64,000 bases of DNA from Allodiplogaster sudhausi (lineage: Eukaryota; Nematoda; Chromadorea; Rhabditida; Diplogasteridae), in contig CALZFC010000356.1 of NCBI GenBank assembly GCA_945643635.1, positions 1,895,501 through 1,959,500 of the forward strand, in the 5' to 3' direction. Each line of letters opens with the position of its first letter. The stretch's first letter is position 1. The position numbers and the translations under genes are program-made. The notes beneath the pieces are model-generated. The model did not search any database. It was given only the letters and a program-made list of their open reading frames with translations, and was not told the DNA's origin. Shown piece after piece: positions 1-11,285 of this stretch.

Positions 1-560
1 CGTGCATCCATCTCAACAACTTTCTCTCTTTTCTCACTTTCTCTCTATCTTTCTCTCTTTCTCTGTCCCGCACTAAAAAAAACTCTTATTCTAAATTCAT
101 GACTTACACGCTTTTTTATTCTCCAACGCGGTGCTGGTCTGCTTAGACCGCTCCATAACAAAACCACATATAATTCAGGCTCGTGGGGCGCCCTGAATGA
201 TCAAGATAATCAGATGCCATGCCTCTCAGGTCATGGCAGTCCCTGAGAATGGCGCAGCGAATTGGATGGGAAAAGTACGTGGCAGGCAACGAAAATGGAT
301 TTGTATTCTACACCTATGTTGATAGTCAGCATATGTATTTATGTATATGTACATACATATGTATGTATGAATGTATGTATTCTCATTTATACTTTTTTTT
401 AAATTTTTTATCCATTCATTCGCTATTCCTATATTAAAGAAGCTATTCGAGAATAAGTTTAATATGTTACTCGCTACGAGTTGGTCATGTCACTGGCATT
501 GCAAGTATGTATATGTGTTTTATGGTTGTTTGACAATTAAATCGTGAAAACATCTTCTCT
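1..560. other. intergenic, no gene seen
   Basis: CT-rich opening (about 1-70) followed by AT-rich sequence. A degenerate (ATGT)n microsatellite lies at about 333-380. Short open frames here are not supported by splice sites or recognisable motifs. Confidence 0.5.
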
Positions 561-787
561 GTATTGGTTGGCTATTGGAAAGATTTACACCCTAATCATA
601 AGTTTTGTGCTTTGAAAGGAAGGAAATTTCAATTGAGACTTCGGACTATTGGAAGGCTCGAGCCGCAACGAGCCAAGAGTAGAAAATTATTCATCGAATG
701 TTGTAAGTATTTTTGGCTTCGACACATCCATAGTGCTGAAAGTTACTCAGATTTGCCCAATTGTAACAAATCTCGAAATATTTAGGG

Positions 788-836
788 AGTCATGACGGCT
801 CGAACAGCTCCGTGCGGTTAAAGCCGCCATGAGCCC
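788..836. repeat. imperfect hairpin, 11-bp arms
   Basis: The arms TCATGACGGCT and AGCCGCCATGA are reverse complements with one mismatch and flank a loop of about 20 nt. The function is unknown. It sits just upstream of the inverted channel-gene fragment. Confidence 0.45.
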
Positions 837-919
837 TAAAATTAAAATTAGATTTCCTAAAACATTAATACCTAAGCAATTATGTAGTATTTTCACTACT
901 ATTTCACATCAACCGATAG

Positions 920-1170
920 GAGAGAGTGTTCTGAAGCAAAAAAAAATTGTCTTCAATGAGATGAAGATTTTTTTTAAACATAGGGAGAATTTCAAAAAAT
1001 CTTCTTTTTATTTGAGCTTGACATTTGAAGACAATCTAAAAAGTGGTAGACTACAAATTCATGGATTAATAAATAATAAAATAAATCGAAGAGTGACGTC
1101 ACGATCTTCTTTGACTCCACGACGCGCACGTTGAGGTCGAGCATCTGACTCTCACGGCATGTTTTTCTTT
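920..1170 (+). pseudogene. inverted decayed fragment of the EGAS-like channel gene (3' part)
   Basis: This plus-strand stretch matches the minus strand of about 2440-2800, which covers two late exons of the neighbouring channel gene and the intron between them. Shared blocks include AATTGTCTTCAATGA (exon end), the intronic AAAAAGTGGT block and GAGTGACGTCACGATCTTC. A one-base deletion relative to the intact copy (GACTCCACGACG against GACTCCACCGACG) breaks the frame. It is best read as an inverted partial duplicate about 1.3 kb from its source; no promoter or start is visible. The alignment was by eye, so the outer limits are approximate. Confidence 0.65.
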
Positions 1171-1199
1171 TTTTCACTTTGTGATCACTTTCCTTAAAC

Positions 1200-1560
1200 T
1201 TATTTTGTCTAAAAACAACGGATTATTTTGTTTGAATTTACTGTAGTATCCTCTGCATTTAACCGAGAAAATCTTGCACCTTTTACTAAAGATTTCCGTG
1301 CAGAGGAGCAATTATGAGTTTCCATAGTTTTTGGACTCCCCTCGAAAGAGCGGGAAATAAATCTTATTGTTTATAGCACGGCCACTTGACTCATCATGGC
1401 CACACCACAGATTTTGGCACGTCTAGCTAAAAGAGGAGGTAAGAAGCATGACCACCGAACGATTACAACGAAAAAAAAGGCTTTCAACACACTATGTATT
1501 TATTTTAATGTCATTTTAAAGGAGGAAAACCTAAAACGACTGCGTCGGACTTTGACCTGA
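1200..1560. repeat. dispersed repeat, copy 1 (second copy about 24,480-24,785)
   Basis: The blocks CCGAGAAAATCTT, AGATTTCCGTGC, GAGCAATTAT and TTTGGACTCCCCTCGAA occur in the same order here and at 24.5 kb, followed in both by AT-rich sequence and a TGCGTCGG end. Copy 2 runs directly into a tRNA-like segment. No coding capacity was seen. Confidence 0.7.
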
Positions 1561-2114
1561 ATAGAGCGCCATAGACGGCTGGGCCAGAATGCCCCTTCTT
1601 TTAACAGACTAGTGGCAACTATTTATTAATTCCCCCGTCACACAACCGGATATATGTATGTAGGAGCGGCAATTTATCCCGATGGGTCATTGGGAGTAAG
1701 AGCAAAAAACCACAACTTTTTCCAAATTTCCATTGCTTCCATTTTTAAATAATTTCAACGCGACTTCAGTCACACGGAAACCCCTAATTTTATTCGTGCG
1801 AGAGTTGCCGAGTTTGAAAAAGTCACGCTGTCGAAGAAGAAACAAGTATGTATATATTTAAAAAAAAAACCTTTATTCGCGCATCGAGCCAATGTGTTTT
1901 TGATGGAATACACAGGGGATCTATCACATGGAAGTTTGCGATCGATGGGCACCGGCGGGTTCGTCGAAGTGGCCGACGAAGATTTAGGCAGGTCTTATCC
2001 CGGCCAGCCAACGGTTTCTCCGGGAGCATCATCGATTGATAGGAATTGAGGATGATCGAGGTATGTATATTATGCGAGATTATTAATGGTAAGAAAGGCA
2101 TCTTGGCACTGTAT

Positions 2115-5100
2115 TCATTGGCTTCCAAAGATGAGCCGCGCCAGAAACCAGCCGATCTCTGCGAGGCAAATCACCGAACATCCGAGAAAGAGACCGGAGA
2201 AGCCGCCGAGAGCGCTCAGCACGCCGTACAACTGAAAATAAGAGGAGTTCTGTTAAAATAGCCAAAATCTCACTCACGTGACATAGGGCATATGATTTAT
2301 CTTTAATAGACGAGAATGTTATCAGCTGAGAATAAGTTGTAAAAAAGAACGATCTATTGACTCAAATTTTAAAAACGCATCAAAAAATTTCAAAAGCAAG
2401 TTCTCCCTGAGATCAATAATATTCAAGAAAGCGAAGTATATGCACGTGCCGAGAGAGCCAGATGCTCGACCTCAACGTGCGCGTCGGTGGAGTCAATGAA
2501 GATCGTGACGTCACTCTTCAATTTAAATAGATATTTATTATTATTCTAGGAATTAATGGACAACCACTTTTTAGAAAGTCTTCAAATGTGTCAATCTCAA
2601 GTACCAAGCATTTGCTGCCGATTTGTGAAGTTTTGTTGCCATGTAAATTGTTCTCAGGCAAGCAAGTAGCTCTCGTCTGAAGTCAATGTAGACTATTTTA
2701 ATAATAATAACAAAAATTTTTATTAATAAGAACATTTTTTAAATGCCCAACTATTTAAAAAAAAAAGACCTTCTTTTCATTGAAGACAATTGCTTCTATG
2801 GTTTCCGCATGGCATGGCTGCGGGCAGTTGCACTCTGACCATCCTGAGGGGTCGCCACGCGAGGAGAGGATGGAAGACATGCATTTCACTAGGAAAGAGA
2901 CGTTTTAGAGTGAAGTCAACAGCATGCTTTAAGTCCTCATATCTATTTATTTCAAGATTAGATTATAGTCTCCGAATGAGCTTACGTTCCATAATGCTGC
3001 ATGCCGCAACACCCTTCTTCCTTGCGTACATCGCGTCCATGCAGCCGCAGCCCGCATGCACAACATCTTGGTAGCACGAGCGAAAGCAGCCCTTAAAACG
3101 CAAGCAATTGTTTTTTTTTTCTTTTTGTCTGACGTACATATTGGTAGCTCAATTCGTAGAAAGTTACGAATATTCTTCCGTGTAACGAATACAAAATTCT
3201 AGAATGGTCCGCCTGACATCGATGGAGAAGTCAAAGTCGTAGTAGAATGATGCCACTTCCGATTTGTGCTTCACGCATTTTTTTCCTCGTTTACCGTAAG
3301 AAGTGTACGCATACTAAATGTTTTTTTACTTATTTAAAAAAAAGAAGCAAAACTGTAGCTAACGTACTTTCCTGATAACTATGGTCGTTTTGGTGCTAGG
3401 CAGGAGAGTAATTCCCTTGCTTTCGGCGTAGACTCCATTGGACGCTGTAATGTTGAATTTAAACTGCCGAGAATAAATGGATGTGCATATGCACTTATCG
3501 CTTCGACTACATTAATTCAATTATTTTTAATGCATAAAGGTAAGAGATTTACCGTGTAGGACGTAGACATTGACGCCAGTTGTCTCTGACCACAATGCTT
3601 GCTCGGAGGATTGTGTATCCACGGTTGCATGAAAACCTGGATACGGATAGACTTCTATTTCATTTTTCCGGTATTACAACGTGTTTATAATTACATATGT
3701 TAACCATTGTAATATTTCTTAATATTTCTTCTTGAAATAGGAATTGGGCCAAAAGTCGAAGCACAAAGCCCATGGAACAGATTGAACATGCCCAGGTCTT
3801 CATCGAGGGGCGATCGGTTCCCTGTGTCGTTGCGGCCAAATACGAAGCAATTCCCGAGAAAAGGGTCGTACCTCTTTTGAAAGCCGTTTCTGCAGTTCAA
3901 GGCAACTGTTGAGTATGTGCTCCGTTTCATTGGTGTAATGCAATCAAAGTTTAACAGTTACATACATATTACTCACGCCAGATCAATAGTCGACTCTCCA
4001 AACGTGGCATCAGTAATGATGTCGTCGAGACTCCAACTCAGGCGTTCCCGCTCTTCATCCGGCAGAAAGCTAAGTAAAGTGGGCAGAGCAGCTTTCCAAA
4101 CAGCCGGCGACCGCCTACCCTCCGTGATCAACTGAGAAAGGCTCAGATTTTGTTGTTTACTAAATTCGATTTTTTTTTCCCAAGAAACAACAATTTGACA
4201 AGTCCGAAACCGACATTGAGCACATCAGTCATGGAATCGTTTCCGAAAATGCCGGTGACCGTCGCGAGGGAAGAAACTTCTGCAAGGATGGAAGCTGAAT
4301 TTATGTCGTCGATGATATATGGAGTACATGCTACACATTCAAGTCCATAACAAATCAGTTTTGTTGCTTTGCTAAGGCAACACTGGAATGCAGGAACAGA
4401 GGAACACAAGTTGTGTGCGAGAAGACAATGTTTATGGAGCGATCGGGGTGCCATATATAGGGCTGGGAGATGGTGTACTTTCATAAGGTCAAAGGGAATA
4501 GTGCCGGAATGGCAGGGATGATAATATTCTGACGTGTTACACCTCCATCATACATGGCAATATCGACCCGACAATCGGGTCAACGAGCTATGCTGGACTT
4601 ATACACTTACATACATTCTACATATCTTCGATGAACACCAACCAGTGCCACAGTCTTGGCCAGTGTAGTTGGCAGAGCAGGCGCATGAGCGCTTCTCGAA
4701 GATCACTTCGCAGCGAGCCTCATCGTCAACGCGTATACATCTGCGTTTATTTTAACAATATGTATGTATTTGTTCATACATGGTAAAGGCAATGATTAAA
4801 AACAGACCCATTCTCGAGAACGCTTCCGTTTGCCGTTTTATGCCGTCCACACTGATTGTGAGCCGAAGTCGTTGTCGATAAAGTCGTTTCTGATGTCGAA
4901 AAATAATCACACCCTGCAAAGATAATTGTTTATTTTATTAAATACATACATATGCAAAGGTAAAACTTGTAAAATTTTATCGGGTTTCACTTTTTTGTTA
5001 AAAATATCTTTGATTTTTCTATGATTAACATTTTATCAATAATTCTCGTACAATGCATAACGCCAAATGTGAACTGCATACTAGTCACCTTCGGCGCACG

Positions 5101-5203
5101 CGTCATAGTAGTCGCAAATGACTGCAGACGCGGCGGTGTGTTGCTGGCTGACGAGCACAGTCGCGATCGAAAGGAGGAATGCAGAGGGGCAGCAACAACG
5201 CAT
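2115..5203 (-). CDS. EGAS-like DEG/ENaC channel subunit (signal peptide, EGF, ASC domain)
   Basis: Likely an amiloride-sensitive (ASC/DEG/ENaC) sodium channel subunit of the plasma membrane. Exons read from the minus strand: 5203-5089, 4913-4808, 4740-4643, 4528-4161, 4131-3977, 3889-3705, 3654-3553, 3444-3368, 3313-3168, 3128-2986, 2888-2770, about 2547-2480, 2231-2115. Phases agree at most junctions. Exon 1 starts with ATG and a signal peptide (MRCCCPSAFLLSIATV). Exons 2-3 hold an EGF module ending CACSANYTGQDC. The ASC core follows: GNCFVF, TGVNVYVLH, GITLLPSTKTT, then the Cys-rich palm (CFRSCYQD, GCGC, CNCPQPC). The last exon is TM2 with the selectivity-filter-like G-C-S (GLFLGCS) and ends GSQ-stop. 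No clear TM1 was found. The splice into the last exon is uncertain (a 48-nt exon near 2330-2283 is possible), and one intron would be only 29 nt. The EGF-plus-ASC layout is what C. elegans EGAS proteins show. Confidence 0.8.
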
Positions 5204-5249
5204 TCTTGCAATCAAAGACGCTTAAAGAAGAAAGAAGCCCCAAAAATCA

Positions 5250-5325
5250 CGTTTGAATTCGCGCCCTTTTCGCCTGACAGAAGAGCGAAGGAGCATGGGA
5301 TTAAGAGAGACGCGAGTAAAAGGGT
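5250..5325. repeat. dispersed short repeat (inverted copy 35,455-35,525; weaker copy 62,760-62,822)
   Basis: GAATTCGCGCC, a GGAGCATG/AGAGCATG block and AGAGAGACGCGA occur in the same order in this copy and in the reverse complement of 35,455-35,525. A more diverged version is at 62.8 kb. No coding sense was found. Confidence 0.55.
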
Positions 5326-5449
5326 CAGGAAGATTCATAATATGTATATGTATTACAGTTGAGTTTCATGCTGTTGAGTCATTAGATGGGCTTAAAGAAA
5401 GTGCATTATACATGGTGCCGAATGGTAAGACAAAACATGTAGAGAAAGG

Positions 5450-5800
5450 AATCTACAATAAGACAGCCAACAACGACAGCAAGATGACAGACAATGCCGT
5501 TGACGTTCCTTTCTGTCACATGGCAAGCAGGCAGAAGAAGAAGGGCTTGGAAGGCTAGAGCAATGGAGCAGAAAGAAGCCTTCACCGCGGACTTGGCTGT
5601 TCGCGTCATGGAAACTAACAATGGACGAGCTCAGAGGACGTGACGGAAGCAGGAAGAACAAGGAGACGAATGGAAGCAAACGAAGCCAACCACCTTTGTT
5701 CTTTTTGGCCTTTTCTGCAAATTTTGACAGGGCGACACACTGATGGCACAAAAAAATTTGAATCTCTGCCCTCAACTTCACATTTTAACTGCGCCTACTT
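5450..5800. repeat. direct repeat unit A1 (partner A2 at 7,005-7,325)
   Basis: About 320 bp aligns with 7,005-7,325. Shared runs include CCTTTCTGTCACATG, TCATGGAAACT, GACAATGGACG-like and GATGGCACAAA. Frames are not conserved between the copies, so this looks like a non-coding repeat or old element. Confidence 0.7.
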
Positions 5801-5959
5801 TTGTAAAGCATGTCAGAAACATTAATGAAACAGACAACGAAAAAAAAAAACAAAATCTTTAACCGTTTCTTTTGGTTTTTGGGATGAAAGGCCTTAAGAT
5901 TAGCACTCCTCAACATGCATTGTGGCATTCCTAAAGAAGGCAAAATCCTTTTATGGCAA

Positions 5960-6095
5960 CAAGGACTCTTCATCTGGGATTGCGAAAGACTAGGTACGGT
6001 TCAACAGTAAATTGCATCTTCCAACTTGTTACTCGTTTAGCAATGCAAAAAAAGACCTCATGTTAAAAACCAGCTTTAATTTCCATAATACTTTG
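5960..6095 (+). repeat. repeat B, copy 1 (inverted copy 6,505-6,610; third copy 7,565-7,622)
   Basis: CTCTTCATCTGGGATTGCG and TTGTTACTCG here match CTCTTCATATGGGACTGCG and TTGTTACTGG on the minus strand of 6,505-6,610. The 3' part (GCAATGCA, AAAGA-ATCATG) also matches 7,565-7,622 in direct orientation. The pair could form a stem around the decayed gene at 6.15-6.5 kb. Confidence 0.65.
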
Positions 6096-6145
6096 GATTC
6101 GCCTGCTTGGTTTTGGAACTTGCTTGGATTATTTTTTATTTTTTT

Positions 6146-6760
6146 TTAGTTGGACGAGTTGATTTCGTTGTCTTGAATGTTGCTTAGTCCGGAAGCGATC
6201 AATAGAATTCTTTCGTTGCTCTTGAGCTCTTCTCTTGCATGATTTGCCTTCTCTATGAGAGCCATGATTCCGTCGGTGCCATCCATTCTTGCATGCCTCA
6301 GTTGCTGCTGCTGCTCCTTGTTGTCATCGTCTGCTCGCTCGATCATATGGTCGAATTCGGTAAGAGTCTTCTAGGTCTGGTCACACCAGTGTTTGATGAT
6401 GCCCAGCTTGTTAGTTGCCACCTTCGCGCGACTCTTTCTATGTGCCGTTTCGGCTTCATCTGTAGTGAAGTTCGCAGCCTCTGCATTCTGCCAACGCCTA
6501 CCGTAGTCGAGTTTTATTATGAAGTCTTTTATGCATAGCGAAACCAGTAACAAACAGGAAGACGCAATGTATCATTGAACTGTACCTATTCTTTCGCAGT
6601 CCCATATGAAGAGAACTTGAAAAATGATAGAATTGTCATCAATGCAACGCAAAGTCCGTTCAATTTAGATGAACTCTGACATCGCCGCGCGTGCCGAATT
6701 GCGCAGATGCTTCGTGGTTTCTTGTACCGCGCCGACGCACCGCTTAACGTTGACCCGAAA
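6146..6760 (-). pseudogene. decayed helical/coiled-coil protein gene
   Basis: The minus strand has a continuous frame interrupted by one TAG at about 6375. It reads RWQNAEAANFTTDEAET, then GIIKHWCDQT, stop, KTLTEFDHMIER and MALIEKANHAREELKSNE, ending at a TAA at 6146. The composition (charged, Ala/Glu/Gln-rich, poly-Q short run) suggests a helical or coiled-coil protein. A possible upstream exon (VNVKRCVGAVQETTKHL) is near 6,660-6,760. An acceptor-like CGGTAG precedes the main block. I do not recognise the family. The in-frame stop and the flanking inverted repeat B argue for a pseudogene. Confidence 0.45.
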
Positions 6761-7004
6761 TGTCGAACTTCTTTATATCAAACTTGGGTAATTATACTAA
6801 ACGATATAAGTGAAATAGCAAAGAAAGATAAGTGAGAAATGTGGTGGCTATCTGCATAAGTGTCTCTTAAATGCTGTTCGTGGAGAAGTGAAGAAGGCGG
6901 GAGGTGAGTTCACTGGCAGGAAATAAAGAAGGCACGCGTGTGAATCATTAGAGAGGCGAAAATGATTGCATTGAACATGATGTCATGGACAAAACAAGCG
7001 GAGA

Positions 7005-7325
7005 ACATAATCGACAATAAGCGACGGAAAGATGGCAATGTTGTTGACTTTCCTTTCTGTCACATGTTCAGCTAGCAGAAATGAAATGTTGCGGCAAGCA
7101 GAAGCCATCCCTGCTGACTTATCTGTTCTCGTCATGGAAACTGACAATGGACGCCCTCAGAAGACGTGATGGGAGCCGGGAAAAACAAGCAAAAGGAATG
7201 GAAGCAAAAGTGGTCACCTTTCTTCTTTTTGGTTCACTTCTTCAACAAATTTTCGCAGGTGACACATTGATGGCACAAAGAATATTGAGAACTCGTGCGT
7301 ACACTTCTCATTTTAGCTGCACCCA
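7005..7325. repeat. direct repeat unit A2 (partner of 5,450-5,800)
   Basis: Second copy of repeat A, about 1.55 kb downstream and in the same orientation. It is followed by a (GTAT)n microsatellite at 7,420-7,442. Confidence 0.7.
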
Positions 7326-7734
7326 CACGTATGTAGTTATGTCGCTTGCTAGGCAACGTCTGTAAGGAAGTTGGCGCACGAGAGGTGGTGGCCGGATTGT
7401 CAGGTGGGCTGCAGGAAGGAGTATGTATGTATGTATGTATGTACTTTCGTTAGGGCACGAGAAAAATGCGAATATTACCATTCTGATCATCTTCATGCAT
7501 ATCATACATATACGCGACACTTGCCAAAAAGTTTTGCTTTCGCAACCAAAAAAATGTTTTCAATAGTTTCGCAATGCATAAAAGAGATCATGACAAAAAT
7601 CAGCTATATTTTTCCATATGACATTCCAGAGGACAGGCAGTTTAAATTCATTAACTTCTTCATTATACTCACTTCCGCCTTCGGCGGTCGGTTGTGGGTA
7701 GAGCGCAATCATTTCCATGCAAAGTCCCGCGTTC

Positions 7735-7865
7735 TAGCACTCTCCTTTGCTCTCTCATTCATCCTCGCTCTCTCAACACTTCCCGGGTTCTCTCAACACT
7801 TCCTCCTCGTTCCCTCAACTCTTCCTAGCTCTCTCCATTCTTCCTCGCTCTCTCACTCGCCACAC
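7735..7865. repeat. CT-rich imperfect tandem repeat
   Basis: About six imperfect units of the type CTCTCNACNCTTCCTC. A long plus-strand open frame runs through it, but the composition is simple sequence. Confidence 0.6.
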
Positions 7866-8522
7866 AGAAAAAAACGTCGTTAGTGGGCGGAGCTTAAAGA
7901 TGTTCGCTCAATCCGTATAAGAATCCGCTAACATTATGTAATTCATTCTTGCCTGGAAAATCTTTTTGGACTACAGAAAAAAAATACGGATTACATTACA
8001 GATAAGGTTCACGGATACCGTTGCGGATAGAGGACGAATGATGTGATGACACTGTAAGATAGGTGTTTATTGGTACTTTCATCGTATGTACAGTACCGCC
8101 CAACAACAACAGAGGTGCAGGAACTTTTGGAACTTTCGGAAAATGCTCCAAAATGTCCAACCATGGTGTGCTTTTTCCGATGAACGCATATAGATTTGGT
8201 TTGCATATTTAGATTCAGGCTCTACGGTTTAACTAAAATCAATAATTAGAATATCCTGAATTCCAGCCAACACGCCTTGAAAATTTTTCATTTCATTGAT
8301 ACGCGATAATTATTGGCGCAACGTCACTATGGCATTTAATGATTTTGTGCCAATTTGGTATTCATAAAATGGAAAATATATGAGGCCAGAATCCTGGCAA
8401 TAGGGGCATTCTATTGGGTTTTCAAGCAGCGTAAATTGAAGTAATAATTGTCAAAACATAGTCTCTCCAGTAAGTACCAGTTGTACATCTTCGCCGTAAA
8501 TCCGCGGGCAAGTGTACATTAG

Positions 8523-8902
8523 CGGCATGATTGTCAGTGGGCTCTTGAAGCGACGGCGGATTCATCCGACACCCTGCTCTGTTGTAAGGTATTTTTAGTC
8601 CTTTTGTGCTCTCTCTCTCCCTCTTTCTGTTTCTCTCTCTCTCTTCCCCCTTCTTTTTTCTTTTTCTCCCTCTCTCTCTCTCCTTATATTGACAAAAGTC
8701 TCTAAATGGCCTAAACTCTCAACAGCCAGACGATAGAAAGTGTAGCTTTCGTACTGCGAATTGACCTTGCTGGCCGTTGCCCTGTGGTCGAGTGCACTCT
8801 GTCTGATTCTCTGCGCCCTACTCGGTCGGCACTTCTTCAACTCTGGCCTACCTCTCTCTCTTTGGTTGGAACAGAAGAAGAGCCAGCTGTACTCATGGTC
8901 AT
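8523..8902 (+). CDS. two exons of an unidentified gene
   Basis: Exon 8523-8583 lies between ATTAG and a GTAAGG donor and reads RHDCQWALEATADSSD. Exon 8746-8902 lies between GTGTAG and a GTGAGTGAG donor and stays open. The phase-consistent reading of exon 2 is Cys- and Val-rich (LAGRCPVVEC). Another open frame of the same exon is strongly hydrophobic (LLAVALWSSALCLILCALL) and would be a membrane helix, so the true frame is undecided. No start or stop was found; flanks are CT microsatellites. Family not recognised. Confidence 0.4.
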
Positions 8903-9284
8903 GTGAGTGAGGGAACGGAGAATGGGAAGTTAACAGCACATTTATTTCCTTTGTTTATTGTTTCGTTTCTTTTATTTGTTTATTTCGTGACCTTGTATTT
9001 CATAAAAGTTTGTAAGCAATCCTTATCATCGCAAATTGTAAGAGGATATATATAAACTCTCCTAAATCAGATTAGCTATGCATAAAAGAAAAGAAGGTCG
9101 GCGAGAGAATTTGGAGGCATGCAGGATTTTCACCAAGAGCAATGTGTGAAGAAGAAGAAGAAGAAGAAGCTGTAGAAAGAGGACAGAACGTGAGAGGTGA
9201 AATTAGCTTTAGAAAATTGTCTACTTCTAAAAATATAAAAAAAACTTTTTTGGGGCCACTGCAACCACGTTCAATTTATTCTCT

Positions 9285-9715
9285 AATCTTTCTCTCTCCG
9301 TTTGCCTCATCAATTTCTCTGCCAATTGATGGATGAACAGAGTTGCCTTTTTAATCTGCCACATGCAGCGTTTGTCGTTGATATTCACTATCGATGTTGT
9401 CGTTCTATCGGCCACTCCCTTTGGCTCTCTCTTTCTCTCTTATTCACTCTCTCTTGCTTTCCTTCTCTCTTTCTATCTCATTCCCTCTCTTTCTCTCTTT
9501 CTCTCTTATTCTCTCTCTTTCTCTCTTATTCTCTCTCTTTCTCCTTATTCTCTCTCTTTCCCTCTCTCTTTCTCTCTTATTCTCTCTCTTTTTCTCTCTT
9601 TCTCTCTCTCTTTTTCTCTCTCATTCTCTCTCTTTCTCTCTCAATCTCTCTCTTTCTCTCTTATTCTTTCTCTCTTTCTCCCTTATTCTCTCTCCTTCCC
9701 TCTCTCTCTCTCAAA
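9285..9715. repeat. long CT-rich microsatellite block
   Basis: About 300 bp of imperfect (CT)n with TTAT interruptions, in the pattern TCTCTCTTTCTCTCTTATTC. It is open in all three plus frames because it lacks stops, not because it is coding. Confidence 0.85.
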
Positions 9716-10264
9716 CATAGTAGTATGTGCGGACGCCCACGGAACACATTGTTCACACTCTATCACTTCTCCCTGCCATCGGCTCCCTCTTCTTTCATAG
9801 TCTAAGCCATCTTCATTGCCACACTCTCTCCTCGAAGCTCGTGTTCATCACTTTCTCGCCTACCTGTCATTGTCACTCCGCATGTAAACGGCTGTAAATT
9901 TCGATGGTCCGATCTTTTCTTGCCATCTTGCACTCGAAACTCTTTTAGTTCCGCTTTCTATATTCTCGTCTACAATATCTCACTCTCTTTCTCCTTTCCC
10001 TCTCAAACTCTCTTTCTCGAACACTCCTTCTCACCTATTTGCCATGATGACGGAAACATTTGTCTCAATTTTCTAAAACCACATCTCCATTCAAAGCGTT
10101 TAAAAGGTCGCAATAGATGCGCAGCATAGGCCAATTTCTTTGATGTGGTTGCCAGAGTTGTCTTGGAAAGCGCCACACTTTGTCATCATGTTTAATTACT
10201 GTGCTCTAAAGATTTGTATATGAACGATTGTGTGTCAAGTACAATGGTTTGTCGAATGACTCTT

Positions 10265-10298
10265 TAATGATATGACATGATATGATATGATATGATAA
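10265..10298. repeat. (ATGAT)n pentamer microsatellite
   Basis: Four to six ATGAT units just upstream of the aquaporin start codon. Confidence 0.8.
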
Positions 10299-10335
10299 GC
10301 TAGCCAGATATCTCTGATCGTCATTACCTCGGAGA

Positions 10336-11254
10336 ATGGGCGACTACCTAGAGCGACTTCGCTCCAAGATCCACTGCCGCAATCCACTCATCACTAATTT
10401 ACTCTCCGAATTCTTTGCAACAACTCTCCTTCTGGTAAATACCCGTTAGTTATCGTGAAAAAAAGCCTGGCAATTCTTTAAAAACAAAAAATTAAATGAA
10501 CAAAATGTTTACTAGACTACAAAAACCGTACATATTTTATAAACGTGGAATTGTAGCTGATTGTAACGGGAATCGTGCAGCAGCACGTCCTCTCCAACGA
10601 GAGACTCAACGCGTTCGTTCAGGTTTATTTATTATATATGGCTTTTTTTACTGTCATATGAACAATTTGATTTTAATGTTTTTTTATTTGAGAAACAAAA
10701 AATCAATGTCAAATCATATTTTTTTTCGTTATGAAACATTCTATTGAACTAGTATGAAATGAACTATATAGTATAAAATGAAGTATCGTTTAGGTGAACC
10801 TTGGAGTCGGATTCGCACTCTGCTTCTGTGTCTATCTATGCGCCAAAACCAGCGGTTTCTTTTTTCTCCCAACATTCACTCTTCTTTACGTTTGAAATGG
10901 TTATTAGAAATGACCGGCCCTAGGTGGCCATCTGAACCCATGCATCTCCTTTGTCTTCTTCACGATGGGCCGCCTCCCCTTCTCTCACTTCCTCCTGTAC
11001 TCTCTCATGCAGACGGTCGGTGCTTTCGTCGGCGCCTCGCTTTCTTATGCAATCTACATAGGTTTGTCGCATCTTTTTTTTCTTATTGGCAATTTGAAGT
11101 TGTATAAATTATGGCTGATTATCATTAGTAACACAGATTATACAAATCATTGAAATACATTAATTTCGCTCTTTCACTATTTTTCTCTCTCTCTCTCTCG
11201 GTCCATCTCTCTCTCTCTCTCTTTTCTCCCTCTCTCCTTTCTCCCTCTCTCCTT

Positions 11255-11285
<31 letters not shown>

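Noticed and set aside
5392..5781. 129-codon minus-strand frame, Leu/Cys-rich
   Set aside because: It falls in repeat A, whose second copy does not conserve the frame.
9302..9805. Long plus-strand frames in Ser/Leu/Phe-rich sequence
   Set aside because: Pure consequence of CT repeats, which lack stops in all three frames.
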